Positions 7,474-8,602 of a DNA stretch of 8,602 bases are shown here, in pieces. The stretch spans positions 1 to 8,602 of the forward strand of contig CAMHFA010000034.1 in assembly GCA_946184255.1 (NCBI GenBank), written 5' to 3'. The notes under the pieces are model-generated. The model had not been told where the DNA came from, ran no database searches, and saw nothing but the letters and a program-made list of their open reading frames with translations. The stretch's first letter is position 1, and each line of letters opens with the position of its first letter. Source of the stretch: an uncultured Bacteroidales bacterium. Lineage in GTDB: Bacteria; Bacteroidota; Bacteroidia; Bacteroidales; UBA932. The position numbers and the translations under genes were made by a program.

Positions 7474-7481
7474 TATATTTG
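7474..7481 (+). promoter_or_regulatory. Predicted -7 element for hisS
   Basis: TATATTTG is a perfect match to the Bacteroidota -7 consensus TAnnTTTG. Transcription would start near 7488, giving a leader of about 23 bases before the hisS ATG. The -33 position holds only a T-run (7454-7457), so the upstream element is weak. It sits back to back with the sppA element, about 25 bases away on the other strand. Confidence 0.55.
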
Positions 7482-7510
7482 CATTCGCAATAATCATTAA
7501 ACCAGAGGAT

Positions 7511-8602
7511 ATGTCCCAGAAGCCCTCCATTCCCAAGGGAACCCGTGATTTCGGCCAGCAGGAAATGGCCGAAAGGAACTATATATTCGACACTATCAAG
7601 AGCGTTTTCCGGACGTTCGGATATTCACAGATAGACACTCCGGCGATGGAGAACCTCTCCACTTTGCTGGGAAAGTACGGCGAAGAAGGTGACAAACTCC
7701 TGTTCAGGGTGCTCAATTCCGGGGATGCTTTCGGCAAAGTGGATTTCGAATCCTTCAAGGGTCCTGATGGCTCCGTGAATTCGGTTTCGCTTTCAAAGGA
7801 AGTTTGCGAGAAAGGCCTCCGCTACGACCTGACGGTTCCTTTTGCCCGCTTTGTCGTCCAGCATCAGAATGAGATTTCCTTCCCTTTCAAGAGGTACCAG
7901 ATTCAGCCTGTCTGGAGGGCTGACCGTCCCCAGAAAGGACGTTACCGTGAGTTCTACCAGTGCGACGTGGACGTAATCGGTTCCAAGTCCCAGGTTAACG
8001 AGCTTGAACTAGTGCAGATAGTTGACAGGGTTTTCTCCCTGCTCGATGTTGCCGTGCTGGTCAAGATCAACAACCGCAAGGTACTGACCGGTTTTGCTGA
8101 GATATGCGGCTTCCCTGACAAGGTGGTTGACATTACGGTTGCGATAGACAAACTGGACAAGATCGGTCTCGATGCCGTTGAGGAGGAAATGAGGTCCAAG
8201 GGTTTGACTGACGGAGCGATAGCCGTGATTGAGCAGATCCTTAAACTCTCCGGTTCAACGGCAGAGAAGATTGCATCGATGCGTTCCCTGATGAACGGTG
8301 GCTCTGCTTCCGGCCTGGTTTCCGAAACCGGATTGAAAGGACTTGATGAGTTGGAGGAACTCTTCGGGCTGATCGAGGCAGCCGGTGTCTCTTCCCCTGT
8401 TGAAATCGACCTTTCACTGGCTCGTGGACTGAACTACTACACAGGGGCGATCTTCGAGGTAAAGGCAAGGGATTTCGCCATTGGAAGCATCTGTGGCGGA
8501 GGGCGTTACGACAACCTTACAGGAATATTCGGTCTTCCCGACATGTCCGGTGTAGGAATCAGTTTCGGAGCCGACCGTATCTATGATGTCCTTAAGGGAC
8601 TG
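7511..8602 (+). CDS. hisS: Histidyl-tRNA synthetase (3' end outside window)
   Basis: Charges tRNA-His with histidine in the cytoplasm. The frame is open for 364 codons to the right edge without a stop, so the C-terminal anticodon-binding domain is largely missing from view. The N-terminus [14 protein letters not shown] is the usual class IIa HisRS opening (P-x-G-T-R-D). Motif 2 is at about residues 128-156 ([20 protein letters not shown], then [11 protein letters not shown]), the [11 protein letters not shown] substrate segment at 103-113, the histidine-specific HisA motif at 305-316 with its catalytic Arg305 ([12 protein letters not shown]), a second histidine motif GGGRYDNL at 329-336, and motif 3 at 347-360 ([14 protein letters not shown]). 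All expected active-site motifs in the visible part are intact. ATG 7511 is preceded by AGAGGA at 7504-7509, a short-spaced ribosome-binding site. It is divergent from sppA with its own -7 element. Confidence 0.97.
   Translation, partial: MSQKPSIPKGTRDFGQQEMAERNYIFDTIKSVFRTFGYSQIDTPAMENLSTLLGKYGEEGDKLLFRVLNSGDAFGKVDFESFKGPDGSVNSVSLSKEVCEKGLRYDLTVPFARFVVQHQNEISFPFKRYQIQPVWRADRPQKGRYREFYQCDVDVIGSKSQVNELELVQIVDRVFSLLDVAVLVKINNRKVLTGFAEICGFPDKVVDITVAIDKLDKIGLDAVEEEMRSKGLTDGAIAVIEQILKLSGSTAEKIASMRSLMNGGSASGLVSETGLKGLDELEELFGLIEAAGVSSPVEIDLSLARGLNYYTGAIFEVKARDFAIGSICGGGRYDNLTGIFGLPDMSGVGISFGADRIYDVLKGL

Noticed and set aside
1..8602. CRISPR arrays, tRNA or rRNA genes, insertion sequences, phage or toxin-antitoxin genes
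   Set aside because: I saw no spaced direct repeats, RNA-gene signatures, terminal inverted repeats or transposase-like frames. The only repeats are the in-frame ones of the lipoprotein.

Overview
The window looks like chromosomal DNA from a member of the Bacteroidota, most likely order Bacteroidales. Supporting signs are a DUF3078 envelope protein (a family essentially confined to this phylum), a short archaeal/eukaryotic-type prolyl-tRNA synthetase, perfect TAnnTTTG promoter -7 elements, and weak or absent Shine-Dalgarno sequences before several genes. Base composition looks balanced and fairly even. I see no insertion sequence, integrase, tRNA, rRNA, CRISPR array or phage gene, so this reads as ordinary core chromosome.

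Layout. On the minus strand at the left edge is the N-terminus of an outer-membrane protein with a FadL/OmpP1-like start (1-136), preceded in transcription order by a lipoprotein of very unusual composition (200-1477). A 160-bp divergent spacer follows. The plus strand then carries a compact cluster: proS (1638-3116), a DUF3078 outer-membrane-type protein (3149-4249) and tilS (4261-5572), with gaps of only 32 and 11 bases. tilS is interrupted by a frameshift just after its ATP-binding P-loop. Its 3' end overlaps by 8 bases the 3' end of a convergent sppA (5565-7400, minus). A 110-bp divergent spacer with two back-to-back promoter elements separates sppA from hisS (7511 to the right edge, plus, incomplete).

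How the genes fit together. Three genes serve translation: proS and hisS charge tRNA-Pro and tRNA-His, and tilS modifies the CAU anticodon of the minor tRNA-Ile. The other four act in the envelope: the FadL-like protein, the aromatic/Arg-rich lipoprotein, the DUF3078 protein and the inner-membrane protease SppA. No new multi-gene system is evident. The two items most worth attention are the broken tilS, normally an essential gene, where about 14 bases appear to be missing, and the lipoprotein. The lipoprotein joins a Trp/Tyr/Gly-rich repeat block to a C-terminal half of about 198 residues that contains 27 Arg but no Lys, Asp or Glu. Its internal repeats have diverged in DNA only at synonymous sites.
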